Assembly: GCF_026343295.1 (NCBI RefSeq)
Contig: NZ_JAPELY010000004.1
Span: forward strand, 496,001 to 560,000
Reading direction: 5' to 3'
DNA from: Streptomyces sp. NBC_00083
GTDB lineage: Bacteria; Actinomycetota; Actinomycetes; Streptomycetales; Streptomycetaceae
DNA: 64,000 nt
This document shows positions 43,539-52,785 of this stretch, in pieces. The translations under genes and the position numbers were made by a program. The notes beneath the pieces are model-generated. The model was given only the letters and a program-made list of their open reading frames with translations, made no database searches and was not told the DNA's origin. The number at the start of each line of letters is the position of its first letter. The stretch's first letter is position 1.

Positions 43539-44384
43539 GTGGGATCACTGCGCAATCCGGTCGGGCCGCTTCCCTCCTCCATCTACTGGCGACGGAGGGC
43601 GGTCGCGCTGTCCTTGATCGCCCTGCTCGCCGTCCTCGTCCTCTGGGCCGTCACCTCCGGCGGCGGCAGCGGGAACCGGGGCGGCGGCACCAACAAGGGC
43701 CCGGATCCCACGCATTCGATCACCCCGGGCCCCTCCGGCTCGGGCCCCGCCATCAGCACCGCGCCGGGCGGCCGCGACCAGTCGGGCGGCTCGGGCGGGT
43801 CCGGTGGTTCCGGCGGCTCGGGCGGTTCCGGGGGTTCCGGCGGCTCCGGCGGGGCCAACTCCGCTGACGGCGGCACGAGTACGGGCTCGGGCGGGTCGGG
43901 CGGCTCCGACTCCGGTTCGGGCGGCGGGAGTTCGGGCGGCGGCGTCGGCGACACCGGGACCCGGGTGTCGGCCGGGTCGAGCCTGCCGACCTGTGCGCCG
44001 GGCTCGCTGAGCCTGGTGCTGCGCAGCACGAAGACGTCCTACGAGCCCGGGGAGAAGCCGCGCATCGAGGTCGTCCTCAAGAACAACGCGTCGTCGGCGT
44101 GCAAGGCGGATCTCGGGCCGAAGGGGGCGGTGGTGACGGTGACCTCCACCGCCAATGACCGGGTGTGGTCCACGGAGGACTGCGTCTCGGGTGACGCCGG
44201 GGCGTTCTTCCAGGTGCCGGGGGCCTCGTCGATCACCCACACCGTGGAGTGGGACCGGTCGAAGTCGGCGCCGGGTTGTGCGACTCCCTCGGCGGGGGCG
44301 GTGGATGCGGGCACGTACTTGGTCGAGGCCCACTTCCCCGGCCTCCCGGTGGCCCGCGCCTCCTTCGCCCTGGCCAAGGACTAG
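43539..44384 (+). CDS. Membrane-anchored protein with Gly/Ser-repeat linker
   Basis: A 281-residue protein starting at GTG 43539. A short cytoplasmic head and one membrane segment (about 22-39, VALSLIALLAVLVLWAV) lead to an outside region. Residues about 80-145 are low complexity: eight or so GGS repeats encoded by a TCCGG/GGTTC-type tandem, then Gly/Ser runs. The C-terminal 120 residues look like a beta-sandwich (SLSLVLRSTKTSYEPGEKP, VLKNNASSACKADLGPKG) with three Cys. This resembles binding or adhesion domains, but I cannot name a family. Confidence 0.65.
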   Translation: MGSLRNPVGPLPSSIYWRRRAVALSLIALLAVLVLWAVTSGGGSGNRGGGTNKGPDPTHSITPGPSGSGPAISTAPGGRDQSGGSGGSGGSGGSGGSGGSGGSGGANSADGGTSTGSGGSGGSDSGSGGGSSGGGVGDTGTRVSAGSSLPTCAPGSLSLVLRSTKTSYEPGEKPRIEVVLKNNASSACKADLGPKGAVVTVTSTANDRVWSTEDCVSGDAGAFFQVPGASSITHTVEWDRSKSAPGCATPSAGAVDAGTYLVEAHFPGLPVARASFALAKD

Positions 44385-44437
44385 CCCCTCCGGGCCCACC
44401 CCTTTCGCCTGCCCCCTCATGCCGAGTGCCGAGCACC

Positions 44438-44787
44438 CGCGCAGTTCCCCGCGCCCCTAAAGGCGTCGGTCGTCCGCGGACCGTGGACGGCTGGTCGCGC
44501 AGTTCCCCGCGCCCCTAGGAGCGTCGGTCGTCCGCGGGCCGTGCTCGCGTCTCGCGCAGTTCCCCGCGCCCCTGTAGGTGACCCGGCGTCGTGCCCCTGG
44601 AGGCGTCGGCTGAAGGTGGCAGGGTGCCCAGACCTGGCATCCTCAGCCTGTCCGGCGTTTGAGGACGAGCGCCCTTCAGGCGCGAACGGGGTCTGGGGCG
44701 GAGCCCCAGGGAGCTGGGCCTCGCCGACGCCGCCGCACGGGAGGTGGGTGGGAGAACGCGCGAACGGGGTCTGGGGCGGAGCCCCAG
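44438..44787. repeat. Interspersed repeats between the Gly/Ser protein gene and disA
   Basis: The 462 bases 44385-44846 contain no gene. Element A (GCGCAGTTCCCCGCGCCCCT) is present three times: 44439-44458, 44497-44516 and 44554-44573. One full element B is at 44646-44710, and a 3' half with hairpin CTGGGGCggaGCCCCAG is at about 44758-44788. They lie between convergent genes. Confidence 0.8.
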
Positions 44788-44846
44788 GGGGGCGGGACCA
44801 GCCAACCCCGCCGCGCGGGTGGGTGGGCAGGAAACCCCCCGCCCTC

Positions 44847-45971
44847 CTACACGTACCGCTCCAGGATGGACGACTCCGCCAAGCGGGACAGGCCCTCGCG
44901 GACGCTGCGGGCCCGCGCCTCCCCGACCCCGTCGACGGTCTGGAGGTCGTCCACGGACGCGGCGAGCAGCTTCTGCAACCCGCCGAAGTGCTCGACGAGC
45001 CGCTCGATGATCGCCCCCGGCAGCCGCGGCACCTTCGCGAGGAGCCGGTACCCCCGCGGGGACACCGCCGAGTCCAGCGTCTCGGGCGAGCCGCTGTAGC
45101 CCAACGCCCGTGCCACTATGGGCAGTTCGAGCAGCTCCGCATGGGTCAGGTCGTTGAGCTCGCGCAGCGCCTCGTCGACCGTCCGCGACCGCTTGGCGGT
45201 GGGCTCGGGCACGTAGTCCCGCACCACCAGCTCCCGCTCCGGCTCGACCCCGGCGATCAGCTCGTCCAGCTGGAGCGAGAGCAGCCGCCCGTCGGTGCCG
45301 AGCTCCACCACGTACTCGGCGATCTCCGTCGCGATGCGCCGCACCATCTCCAGACGCTGCGCGACCGCCGTCACGTCCCGGACCGTCACCAGGTCCTCGA
45401 TCTCCAGCGCGGAGAGCGTGCCCGCCACCTCGTCGAGGCGCAGCTTGTACCGCTCAAGGGTCGCGAGCGCCTGGTTCGCGCGGGACAGGATCGCCGCCGA
45501 CTCCTCCAGGACCCGGCGCTCCCCGTTCACGTACAGCGCGATCAGGCGCATGGACTGGGAGACCGAGACCACGGGGTAGTTGCACTGCTTCGAGACGCGG
45601 TCCGCCGTGCGGTGGCGGGTGCCCGTCTCCTCCGTGGGGATGCCGGCGTCGGGCACGAGCTGCACTCCGGCCCGGTGGATCTTGGTGATGTCCTTGTCGA
45701 GGACGAGCGCGCCGTCGAGCTTGCACAGCTCGCGCAGGCGCGTCGCCGCGAACTCCACGTCCAGGACGAAGCCGCCCGTGCACATCGAGTCGACCGTCTT
45801 GTCGAGGCCGAGCACCAGCAGACCGCCGGTGTTGCCGCGCAGGATGCGCTCCAGGCCGTCGCGGAGCGCGGTGCCGGGCGCGACGGCGCTGAGCGCGGCC
45901 CGCATCAGTGCTTCGTTACCGGAGCCTGTGCCGGACTTTCCGGGTGATGATGCCCGGTCGTTGGCTGCCAC
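44847..45971 (-). CDS. disA: DNA integrity scanning protein, diadenylate cyclase
   Basis: A 374-residue protein starting at GTG 45971 with GGAGGAG upstream. The DAC domain has the catalytic DGA (86-88, KLDGALVLDKD) and RHR (119-121, TGTRHRTADR) motifs needed to make cyclic di-AMP. A helical spine (about 150-300) and a C-terminal helix-hairpin-helix (DDLQTVDGVGEARARSVREGL, near 340-360) bind branched DNA. It lies directly downstream of radA, the usual pairing; RadA restrains DisA in B. subtilis. c-di-AMP also controls potassium and osmolyte transport in streptomycetes. Confidence 0.96.
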   Translation of the reverse strand: MAANDRASSPGKSGTGSGNEALMRAALSAVAPGTALRDGLERILRGNTGGLLVLGLDKTVDSMCTGGFVLDVEFAATRLRELCKLDGALVLDKDITKIHRAGVQLVPDAGIPTEETGTRHRTADRVSKQCNYPVVSVSQSMRLIALYVNGERRVLEESAAILSRANQALATLERYKLRLDEVAGTLSALEIEDLVTVRDVTAVAQRLEMVRRIATEIAEYVVELGTDGRLLSLQLDELIAGVEPERELVVRDYVPEPTAKRSRTVDEALRELNDLTHAELLELPIVARALGYSGSPETLDSAVSPRGYRLLAKVPRLPGAIIERLVEHFGGLQKLLAASVDDLQTVDGVGEARARSVREGLSRLAESSILERYV

Positions 45972-46072
45972 TGCACTCCTCCGGTGTTGCTCATACGGCG
46001 CGTACTGCTCGCGAGCTGCTTGCGTACTGCTCGTACGGACGGGCGAGACCAGGGCAAAGTCTACCGGCGCGG

Positions 46073-47470
46073 CTACTCCTCCCGTGGGGCCTGTGCGCGA
46101 CGCCCCCGTGGCAGTACCCGCAGGGCGTCCCCCATGTCGGCGACTTCCGTGACCTTCATACCGGCCGGGACCTTCCCCGGGTCGGTCGGCACCAGGGCGT
46201 GGGTGAAGCCCAGCCGGTGTGCCTCGGCGAGCCTGCGCTGCACCCCGGTGACCCTTCTGACCTCGCCCGCGAGGCCGACCTCGCCGATCGCGACGAGGTT
46301 CTTGGGCAGCGGAGTGTCGCTCGCCGCGGAGGCCAGCGCGAGGGCGATCGCCAGGTCGGCCGCGGGCTCGGAGAGCTTCACCCCGCCCACCGTCGCGCTG
46401 TAGATGTCGCGCTTGCCGAGCGCGGTGATGCGGCCCCGCTGTTCGAGCACCGCGAGCATCATCGAGACGCGGGAGGTCTCCAGCCCGGATGTGGTGCGGC
46501 GCGGCGAGGGGATCTGCGAGTCGACGGTGAGCGCCTGCACCTCGGCGACGAGCGGGCGGCGGCCCTCCAGGGTGACGGTCAGACAGGTGCCCGGCACCGC
46601 GACGTCGCGCCGGGTCAGGAACAGGCCGCTGGGGTCGGCGAGTCCGGTGATGCCCTCGTCGTGCAGCTCGAAGCAGCCGACCTCGTCGGTCGCGCCGTAG
46701 CGGTTCTTGACGCCCCGTACGAGACGGAGCCGGGCGTGCCGGTCGCCCTCGAAGGAGAGCACCACGTCCACCAGGTGTTCCAGGAGGCGGGGGCCGGCGA
46801 TCGCGCCGTCCTTGGTGACGTGGCCGACGAGCAGCGTGGACATGCCGCGCTCCTTGGAGGCGCGGATCAGCGCGCCCGCGACCTCGCGGACCTGCGCCAT
46901 GCCGCCGGGCGCCCCGTCGATCTCGGGGGAGGCCACGGTCTGCACGGAGTCGAGGATGAGCAGGGACGGCTTCACCGCGTCGAGGTGGCCGAGGACCGCG
47001 GACAGGTCGGTCTCGGCCGCCAGGTACAGATGGTCGTTGATGGCCTTGATGCGGTCGGCGCGCATCCGCACCTGGCTCGCCGACTCCTCGCCCGTGATGT
47101 AGAGGGTGCGGTGGTCGTCGCTGGCCGCCTTGGCCGCCACGTCCAGGAGCAGGGTGGACTTGCCGACGCCGGGCTCGCCCGCGAGCAGCACGACCGCGCC
47201 CGGCACGAGACCGCCGCCCAGCACCCGGTCGAGCTCGTCGACCCCGGTGGTGCGGGCGGTCGCCTGGCGGCCGTCGACCTCGCCGATGGGCAGCGCGGCG
47301 GTGGAGACCCGGCCGGCCGCCGTGGTGCGGACCGCGGGCGCGCCGTACTCCTCGACCGTCCCCCACGCCTGGCACTCCGGGCAGCGGCCGAGCCATTTGG
47401 CGGTGGTCCAGCCGCATTCGGTGCAGCGGTAGGACGGCCGGTCCTTCGCGGATTTCGTACGGGCAGCCAT
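46073..47470 (-). CDS. radA: DNA repair protein RadA (Sms)
   Basis: A 465-residue RecA-like helicase for recombination intermediates. It has an N-terminal C4 zinc finger (C16, C19, C30, C33), Walker A GEPGVGKST (98-106), Walker B LLILDSVQT, the RadA-specific KNRYG motif in LVRGVKNRYGATDEVG and a C-terminal Lon-protease-like domain (GLAGEVRRVTGVQRRLAEA). ATG 47470 (MAARTKSAKDRPSYRC) places the zinc finger at the normal distance. It precedes disA by 101 bases on the minus strand. Confidence 0.96.
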   Translation of the reverse strand: MAARTKSAKDRPSYRCTECGWTTAKWLGRCPECQAWGTVEEYGAPAVRTTAAGRVSTAALPIGEVDGRQATARTTGVDELDRVLGGGLVPGAVVLLAGEPGVGKSTLLLDVAAKAASDDHRTLYITGEESASQVRMRADRIKAINDHLYLAAETDLSAVLGHLDAVKPSLLILDSVQTVASPEIDGAPGGMAQVREVAGALIRASKERGMSTLLVGHVTKDGAIAGPRLLEHLVDVVLSFEGDRHARLRLVRGVKNRYGATDEVGCFELHDEGITGLADPSGLFLTRRDVAVPGTCLTVTLEGRRPLVAEVQALTVDSQIPSPRRTTSGLETSRVSMMLAVLEQRGRITALGKRDIYSATVGGVKLSEPAADLAIALALASAASDTPLPKNLVAIGEVGLAGEVRRVTGVQRRLAEAHRLGFTHALVPTDPGKVPAGMKVTEVADMGDALRVLPRGRRAQAPREE

Positions 47471-47727
47471 GGCGTCACCGTATAGGGGCCCACTGACAAC
47501 GCCGCCCGGCCGCCCGCCCGGCACCGCGCCCGCCGTTCGGGTGGATGCGGCCGGGGGCGCGTCGCCCCGCTCGCTTGCGCCCGTTTGCACAGTGCGTGAT
47601 GGGTCTGCCATGGAATGCCGTGGAATTCCCGATTCCTGTCCCCTTTTGAGGGATACGTTCACCCGTAAGGATTAAATGTGTTCAACCGGTACGAAGAACC
47701 CCTCATGCTGCGCCTACGGTCGCACGC

Positions 47728-49401
47728 GTGACGAGCAGCAGACTGGATCAACCAGCGCACACCACCGGCGCACACCGGGCGCAGCGCCGTGCGCCCCGTA
47801 CGTTGGCCCAGCGCCCGCCCGCGCGTTACGAGGCGTACCTCGACGGCCTGTTCACGTACTGCCTCTCCGTCATGTGCGACCACGACGAGGCGATCGCCGC
47901 GCTCGGCGACATACTGGCCGTCTCCGAGCGCCAGTACGCGCGCTGCCCCGCGGCCGAGGCCGAACGCCGGGCGTGGCTGTACGCCCTCGCCCGCTGGGCC
48001 TGTCTGCGCAAGCTCGCCGAGCGCAGGCGCAGCCGCCAGGGCGCTCACACCGGCCGCGCCCCCGAGGAGGCGCCCGCCCCGGAGGTCTCCGACGAGGAGC
48101 GGGAGCGCCGCCGCCGCGAACTCGCCCTGCTCGCCTGGCCCGAGGCCGCCGGTACCACCCCCGAGCAGCGCGAGGCGCTCGAACTCGCGGTACGCCACCA
48201 GCTCGGCGCCCGCGAGGTCGCCTCGGTGCTCGGCATGAACTACCCGGCCGCGCGCGAACTGCTCGCCGCGGGCGCCTGCGAGGTCGAGCGGACCCGGGCC
48301 GCGCTCGCCGTCGTCGAGATGGGCGGCTGCCCCACGGTCGCCCAACTCACCGGCGACCACCAGGTGTTGCTCTCCGCCGCGCTCCGCCGTGAACTGGTGC
48401 GGCACGTCGACGACTGCCCCCGCTGCCGCCGCGCCGCCGAACGCGCGGGCGCCGCGGGACCCTGGCCCGGCTCGACCGTCACGCCGGCCGCGCTGCCGCT
48501 CGCCGAGGCGCCACGGGCCGCCGCGCAGGCCGCGATGCTGCACGTGCCGCGGGCGCGCGGCGGCGCCCCGCGCTTCGACCGCGCCGGATTCCCGATGGAC
48601 CCCAAGGACCGGGCGGCCCGGCGGGACCGGCTGCGGGCGAGGGCCGTGACCACCACGGTCGTGGCGACCGTCGTCGCGGCGCCCGTCTTCGCGCTGTGGG
48701 CCGCCTACCGCGGCGCCCCCGCGACCGGCGAGCCGGAGTCCGGCGCGAAGGTCACCGCAAGCGAGGCCGACAACCCCGGCGGGATCGACGGGCGCCCGTC
48801 CGACCGCTACGAGAACGCGGGCAACGCCCGCAGCGCGCCCGACGCCCGCTTCACCGCGGGCAGCCGCACGCCCGACGTCTCGGTCGAGGTCATCAGCCCC
48901 ACCACCGCGCCCGCCGCGGGGGAGGCCAGGCTCGCGGTCGCGGCGAGTTCGGCGGGCGACACCACCGTCCTGACGCTCACCTCCACCGGCGGCGCGCCGG
49001 TCGACTGGTCGCTGCGCAGCCGGGCCGGATGGCTCGTCTTCAGCCAGAGCGCGGGCCGGCTCGCGCCCGGCGCCGCCGTCACCGTGTACATCCGGGTCGA
49101 CCACGCCCACGAGCCGCACCAGGCCTGGTCGGCGCGGGTCGAGGTGGCCCCGACGGGCGCCGCCGTACGCATCGGCGGCGACGGCACCCCGATCGTGCCG
49201 TCCTCGCCCGGCCCCGGCCCCGGCACCACGGGCCACCCCGGGCCGGGCGGTTCCAGCGCGCCCGCGTCCACACCGCCCACCGAGACCCCGGGCAGCCCCA
49301 CGCCCACGCCCACGCAGACACCGCCGACCCAGAGCCCGACGCCGCCCGCCGACACCCCGACCCCCAGCCAGACGCCGCCCTCACCGGCCCAGAGCGGCTG
49401 A
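47728..49401 (+). CDS. Sigma-factor-like region fused to zinc-finger, membrane segment and BACON domain
   Basis: A 557-residue protein starting at GTG 47728. The first about 190 residues resemble an ECF sigma factor: a region-2-like helix pair (YEAYLDGLFTYCLSVMCDHDEAIAALGDILA) and a region-4-like HTH (EQREALELAVRHQLGAREVASVLGMN). Next comes HVDDCPRCRRAAERA, like an anti-sigma zinc finger. One membrane segment is at about 307-327, and outside it a BACON-type beta domain (about 383-475, ending before a Pro/Thr-rich tail). Sigma and sensor parts on one membrane-bound chain are unusual. It may be a degenerate sigma used as a scaffold or a self-inhibited regulator. Confidence 0.7.
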   Translation: MTSSRLDQPAHTTGAHRAQRRAPRTLAQRPPARYEAYLDGLFTYCLSVMCDHDEAIAALGDILAVSERQYARCPAAEAERRAWLYALARWACLRKLAERRRSRQGAHTGRAPEEAPAPEVSDEERERRRRELALLAWPEAAGTTPEQREALELAVRHQLGAREVASVLGMNYPAARELLAAGACEVERTRAALAVVEMGGCPTVAQLTGDHQVLLSAALRRELVRHVDDCPRCRRAAERAGAAGPWPGSTVTPAALPLAEAPRAAAQAAMLHVPRARGGAPRFDRAGFPMDPKDRAARRDRLRARAVTTTVVATVVAAPVFALWAAYRGAPATGEPESGAKVTASEADNPGGIDGRPSDRYENAGNARSAPDARFTAGSRTPDVSVEVISPTTAPAAGEARLAVAASSAGDTTVLTLTSTGGAPVDWSLRSRAGWLVFSQSAGRLAPGAAVTVYIRVDHAHEPHQAWSARVEVAPTGAAVRIGGDGTPIVPSSPGPGPGTTGHPGPGGSSAPASTPPTETPGSPTPTPTQTPPTQSPTPPADTPTPSQTPPSPAQSG

Positions 49402-49425
49402 CAACTCCCGTACGGGACGGGACGG

Positions 49426-50262
49426 TTACCGCTCCGGGTCCGCCGGGTGCGGCGCCACCAGCGGAAGCAGCGAGGCGAGCCGCGCCTCGCACTGCTCGAC
49501 CAGCACCGCGTACGCCTCCGGGCCCATCAGCTCGGTCAGCTCCGGCCTGTACGTCACGTACACCGGCTCGCCCGCGCCATGGGCGGACGTCGCCGAGGTG
49601 CACCACCAGTGCAGGTCATGACCGCCGGGCCCCCAGCCGCGACGGTCGTACTCGCCGATCGAGACCTGCAGCACCTTGGTGTCGTCGGGCCGCTCGATCC
49701 AGTCGTACGTCCGGCGCACCGGCAGCTGCCAGCAGACGTCGGGCTTGGTTTCGAGCGGCTCCTTGCCCTCCTTGAGGGCGAGGATGTGGAGCGAGCAGCC
49801 CATGCCGCCCGCGAAACCCGGCCGGTTCTGGAAGATGCACGAGCCGTTCCAGCGGCGGGTCTGACGGTCGCCGTCCTCGTCGGTCTGGATCCACCCCGTC
49901 TCCGTACCGACGTCGTGGAACTGCCACAGCTCGGGGGTGAGCCGCGCCACGTTCTCGGCCACCCGCTTCTCGTCGTCCTCGTCGGAGAAGTGGGCGCCGA
50001 GCGTGCAGCAGCCGTCGTCGGCCCGGCCCGCCTCGATGCCCTGGCAGCCGCTGCCGAAGATGCAGGTCCACCGTGAGGTGAGCCACGTCAGGTCACAGCG
50101 GAAGACCTGCTCGTCGTCGGCGGGGTCGGGGAACTCGACCCAGGCGCGCGGGAAGTCGATCCCCTGCTCGTCCTGGACCCCGTTCCGCTCGTCCCGGGCC
50201 TGCGGCGCGGTGTTCTTCGGGGGCTTGGCTTTGCCCGGCTTCGCCTTTTTCGTCTTTGGCAC
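49426..50262 (-). CDS. Conserved cysteine-rich protein (YkgJ/DUF3109-like)
   Basis: A 278-residue protein with a Lys/Pro-rich start (MPKTKKAKPGKAKPPK). A cluster of cysteines (FRCDLTWLTSRWTC, GSGCQGIEAGRADDGCC) is followed by NGSCIFQNRPGFAGGMGCSLH, CWQLP and WWCTS. The spacing resembles Fe-S or zinc cysteine-cluster proteins of the YkgJ type. Function is not known. It is divergent from the Ppx/GppA-type gene at 50315. Confidence 0.6.
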   Translation of the reverse strand: MPKTKKAKPGKAKPPKNTAPQARDERNGVQDEQGIDFPRAWVEFPDPADDEQVFRCDLTWLTSRWTCIFGSGCQGIEAGRADDGCCTLGAHFSDEDDEKRVAENVARLTPELWQFHDVGTETGWIQTDEDGDRQTRRWNGSCIFQNRPGFAGGMGCSLHILALKEGKEPLETKPDVCWQLPVRRTYDWIERPDDTKVLQVSIGEYDRRGWGPGGHDLHWWCTSATSAHGAGEPVYVTYRPELTELMGPEAYAVLVEQCEARLASLLPLVAPHPADPER

Positions 50263-50314
50263 ACCTCAAGCGTATGTCCGAGGGCGTCTTCGCAGGCGCA
50301 GTAGCGTTCGGTCC

Positions 50315-51247
50315 ATGAGACTCGGAGTCCTCGATGTGGGGTCGAACACGGTTCATCTGCTGGTGGTGGACGCGCACGCCGGTGCCGCGCCGCTGCCCGC
50401 GCACTCGCACAAGGCCGAGCTGCGCCTCGCCGAACTCCTCGACGAGGACGGCGCGATCGGACCGGAGGGCATCGACCGGCTCGTCGCCACGATCGGCGAG
50501 GCGCTGCTCGCCGCCGAGGACAAGGGCGTCCAGGAACTGCTCCCCTTCGCGACCTCCGCGGTGCGCGAGGCCAGCAACGCCGACCTCGTCACCGCCCGGG
50601 TCCGCGCCGAGACCGGCGTCGATCTGGGCGTCCTCTCCGGCGAGGAGGAGGCCCGCCTCACCTTCCTCGCGGCCCGCCGCTGGTACGGCTGGTCGGCCGG
50701 GAAGCTGCTCCTGCTCGACATCGGCGGGGGCTCGCTCGAAGTGGCGTACGGCATCGACGAGGAGCCCGACGCGGCGGTCTCGCTGCCGCTCGGCGCGGGA
50801 CGGCTGACCGCGGGCTGGCTGCCGGGCGACCCGCCGGACCCCTCGGACGTACGGGCGCTGCGGCGGCACGTACGGGCCCAGATCGCCGGGACGGTGGGGG
50901 AGTTCACGCGCTCGGGGCGGCCCGACCACGTCGTCGCCACCTCCAAGACGTTCAAGCAGCTCGCCCGGATCGCGGGGGCCGCGCGCTCCAGCGAGGGCGC
51001 CTACGTCCAGCGCACCCTGAGCCGCGCCTCCCTGGAGGAATGGGTGCCCAAGCTCGCCGCCATGACCAGCGAGCAGCGCGCCACGCTGCCCGGCGTCTCG
51101 GTGGGCCGGGCGCCGCAGCTGCTCGCCGGGGCGCTGGTCGCGGAGGGCGCGATGGACCTGTTCGCCGTCGACGAGCTGGAGGTCTGCCCCTGGGCGCTGC
51201 GCGAGGGAGTGATCCTGCGCCACCTCGACCACCTGCCGGTGGGCTGA
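50315..51247 (+). CDS. Ppx/GppA phosphatase-family protein
   Basis: A 310-residue ASKHA-fold protein. The phosphate loops are MRLGVLDVGSNTVHLLVVD (1-19) and LLLLDIGGGSLEVAYG (about 137-152), and the catalytic-type Glu lies in FATSAVREASNADL. Members hydrolyse polyphosphate or pppGpp. This is the short one-domain form common in actinobacteria, some of which prefer short-chain polyphosphate. Which substrate it uses cannot be read from sequence. Confidence 0.87.
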   Translation: MRLGVLDVGSNTVHLLVVDAHAGAAPLPAHSHKAELRLAELLDEDGAIGPEGIDRLVATIGEALLAAEDKGVQELLPFATSAVREASNADLVTARVRAETGVDLGVLSGEEEARLTFLAARRWYGWSAGKLLLLDIGGGSLEVAYGIDEEPDAAVSLPLGAGRLTAGWLPGDPPDPSDVRALRRHVRAQIAGTVGEFTRSGRPDHVVATSKTFKQLARIAGAARSSEGAYVQRTLSRASLEEWVPKLAAMTSEQRATLPGVSVGRAPQLLAGALVAEGAMDLFAVDELEVCPWALREGVILRHLDHLPVG

Positions 51248-51349
51248 GGGGACGGGAGGGCCGGACGCGGAGTTACCGGCGAGTGTGACGTTCGTCGGTC
51301 TCGCCGGACCGCCTCCCCGCCCGGCGGTGACGGCCCGTACGCTGTCTCC

Positions 51350-52171
51350 GTGGCAGAACCAGTGGTGCGCATCCCGGATGCGAAGGTCGCCCTGTCCACG
51401 GCGTCGGTCTATCCGGAGTCGACAGCGACGGCCTTCGAGATCGCGGCACGCCTGGGGTACGACGGCGTCGAGGTCATGGTGTGGACCGACCCCGTCAGCC
51501 AGGACATCGAGGCCCTGCGGCGGCTCTCCGACTACCACCAGGTGCCGATCCTGGCCGTCCACGCCCCGTGTCTGCTGATCACGCAGCGGGTCTGGTCCAC
51601 CGATCCCTGGGTGAAGCTCCAGCGGGCGAGGGCCGCGGCGGAGAAGCTCGGCGCGTCGGCAGTGGTGGTCCACCCGCCCTTCCGCTGGCAGCGCCAGTAC
51701 GCGCGCGACTTCGTCGACGGGATCTGGCGGATGACCGACGAGACGGACGTCAGATTCGCCGTCGAAAACATGTACCCGTGGCGTTACCGGGACCGCGAGA
51801 TGCTCGCCTACGCGCCCGACTGGGACGTCACGAAGGACGACTACCGTCACTTCACCGTCGACCTGTCGCACGCCGCGACGTCCCGTACGGACGCGATGGC
51901 CATGGTCGACCGGATGGGCGACCGGCTCGCCCACGTCCACCTCGCGGACGGGCGCGGCTCGGCCAAGGACGAGCACCTGGTGCCGGGCCGCGGCACCCAG
52001 CCGTGCGCGGAGCTGCTGGAGCGGCTCGCCCTCACCGGGTTCGACGGGCACGTCGTCATCGAGGTCAACACCCGCCGGGCCATGTCCGCCGCCGAACGCG
52101 AGGCCGACCTCGCGGAGGCCCTCGCCTTCACCCGGCTGCACCTGGCGTCCGCGCCGGCCCGCCGCGGATGA
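51350..52171 (+). CDS. TIM-barrel sugar phosphate isomerase/epimerase
   Basis: A 273-residue protein starting at GTG 51350, of the AP-endonuclease-2/xylose-isomerase-like fold (PF01261). Metal-binding positions look intact: VHAPCL, VVVHPPFRWQ, FAVENMYPW (Glu), DLSHAA, HVHLADG and IEVN (last Glu). The real substrate is unknown; relatives act on sugars, inositol derivatives or hydroxypyruvate. Its stop overlaps the start of the TetR gene by four bases. Confidence 0.83.
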   Translation: MAEPVVRIPDAKVALSTASVYPESTATAFEIAARLGYDGVEVMVWTDPVSQDIEALRRLSDYHQVPILAVHAPCLLITQRVWSTDPWVKLQRARAAAEKLGASAVVVHPPFRWQRQYARDFVDGIWRMTDETDVRFAVENMYPWRYRDREMLAYAPDWDVTKDDYRHFTVDLSHAATSRTDAMAMVDRMGDRLAHVHLADGRGSAKDEHLVPGRGTQPCAELLERLALTGFDGHVVIEVNTRRAMSAAEREADLAEALAFTRLHLASAPARRG

Positions 52172-52785
52172 CGGAGCCGGCCGCTCCCGCCCCGCGCCGC
52201 CGGGGCAGACCCCCGCGCTCGGCGTCCGCCGAGGGGCCGGGCGCGCGCGAACGCATCCTCACCGCCGCGCGTACGGAGTTCTCCGCCCGGGGTTACGACA
52301 AGACGTCCATGCGCGGCATCGCCAGGGCGGCCGGGGTGGACGCGGCGCTCGTCCACCACTACTTCGGCACGAAGGAGGCGGTGTTCGCGGCGGCCATCGA
52401 GGTCGACTTCGAACCCGCCCTGACCGCGGACGTGATCCTGGGCGACTCCCTGGACGGCGTCGGCGAACGCCTGGCCCGCCACTTCCTGGCCATCTGGGAG
52501 AACCCGGCGACGCGCACCCCGCTGATCGCCGTGATCCGCTCGGCGCTCACGCACGATGCGGCGGCGAAGGTGCTGCGGGGGGTGGTGCTGCGCCGCGTCC
52601 TGGAGCGGGTCGCGTCCGAGCTCGCCGTGCCGGAACCGCGGCTGCGGGCGGAGCTTGCGGCGTCGCACATGATGGGGATCGTGATCATGCGCTACGTCCT
52701 GGAGCTCGAGCCCCTCGCGTCGGTCCCGCCGGCCCACATCGTGACCTTGGTGGCCCCGACCCTGCAGCGCTACCTGACGGAGTAG
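52168..52785 (+). CDS. TetR-family transcriptional regulator
   Basis: A 205-residue TetR protein with a Pro/Arg-rich head, then HTH residues in ARERILTAARTEFSARGYDK and SMRGIARAAGVDAALVHHYFGTKEAVF. The C-terminal domain has the TetR_C type sequence AASHMMGIVIMRYVLELEPL. It is coupled by ATGA to the isomerase gene, so it may regulate that operon. The effector is unknown. Confidence 0.9.
   Translation: MTEPAAPAPRRRGRPPRSASAEGPGARERILTAARTEFSARGYDKTSMRGIARAAGVDAALVHHYFGTKEAVFAAAIEVDFEPALTADVILGDSLDGVGERLARHFLAIWENPATRTPLIAVIRSALTHDAAAKVLRGVVLRRVLERVASELAVPEPRLRAELAASHMMGIVIMRYVLELEPLASVPPAHIVTLVAPTLQRYLTE

Noticed and set aside
44847..47417. Apparent fusion of DisA with an upstream 480-residue extension
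   Set aside because: The extension is the out-of-frame shadow of radA on the same strand; the GTG at 45971 has a good ribosome site and the DisA N-terminus.
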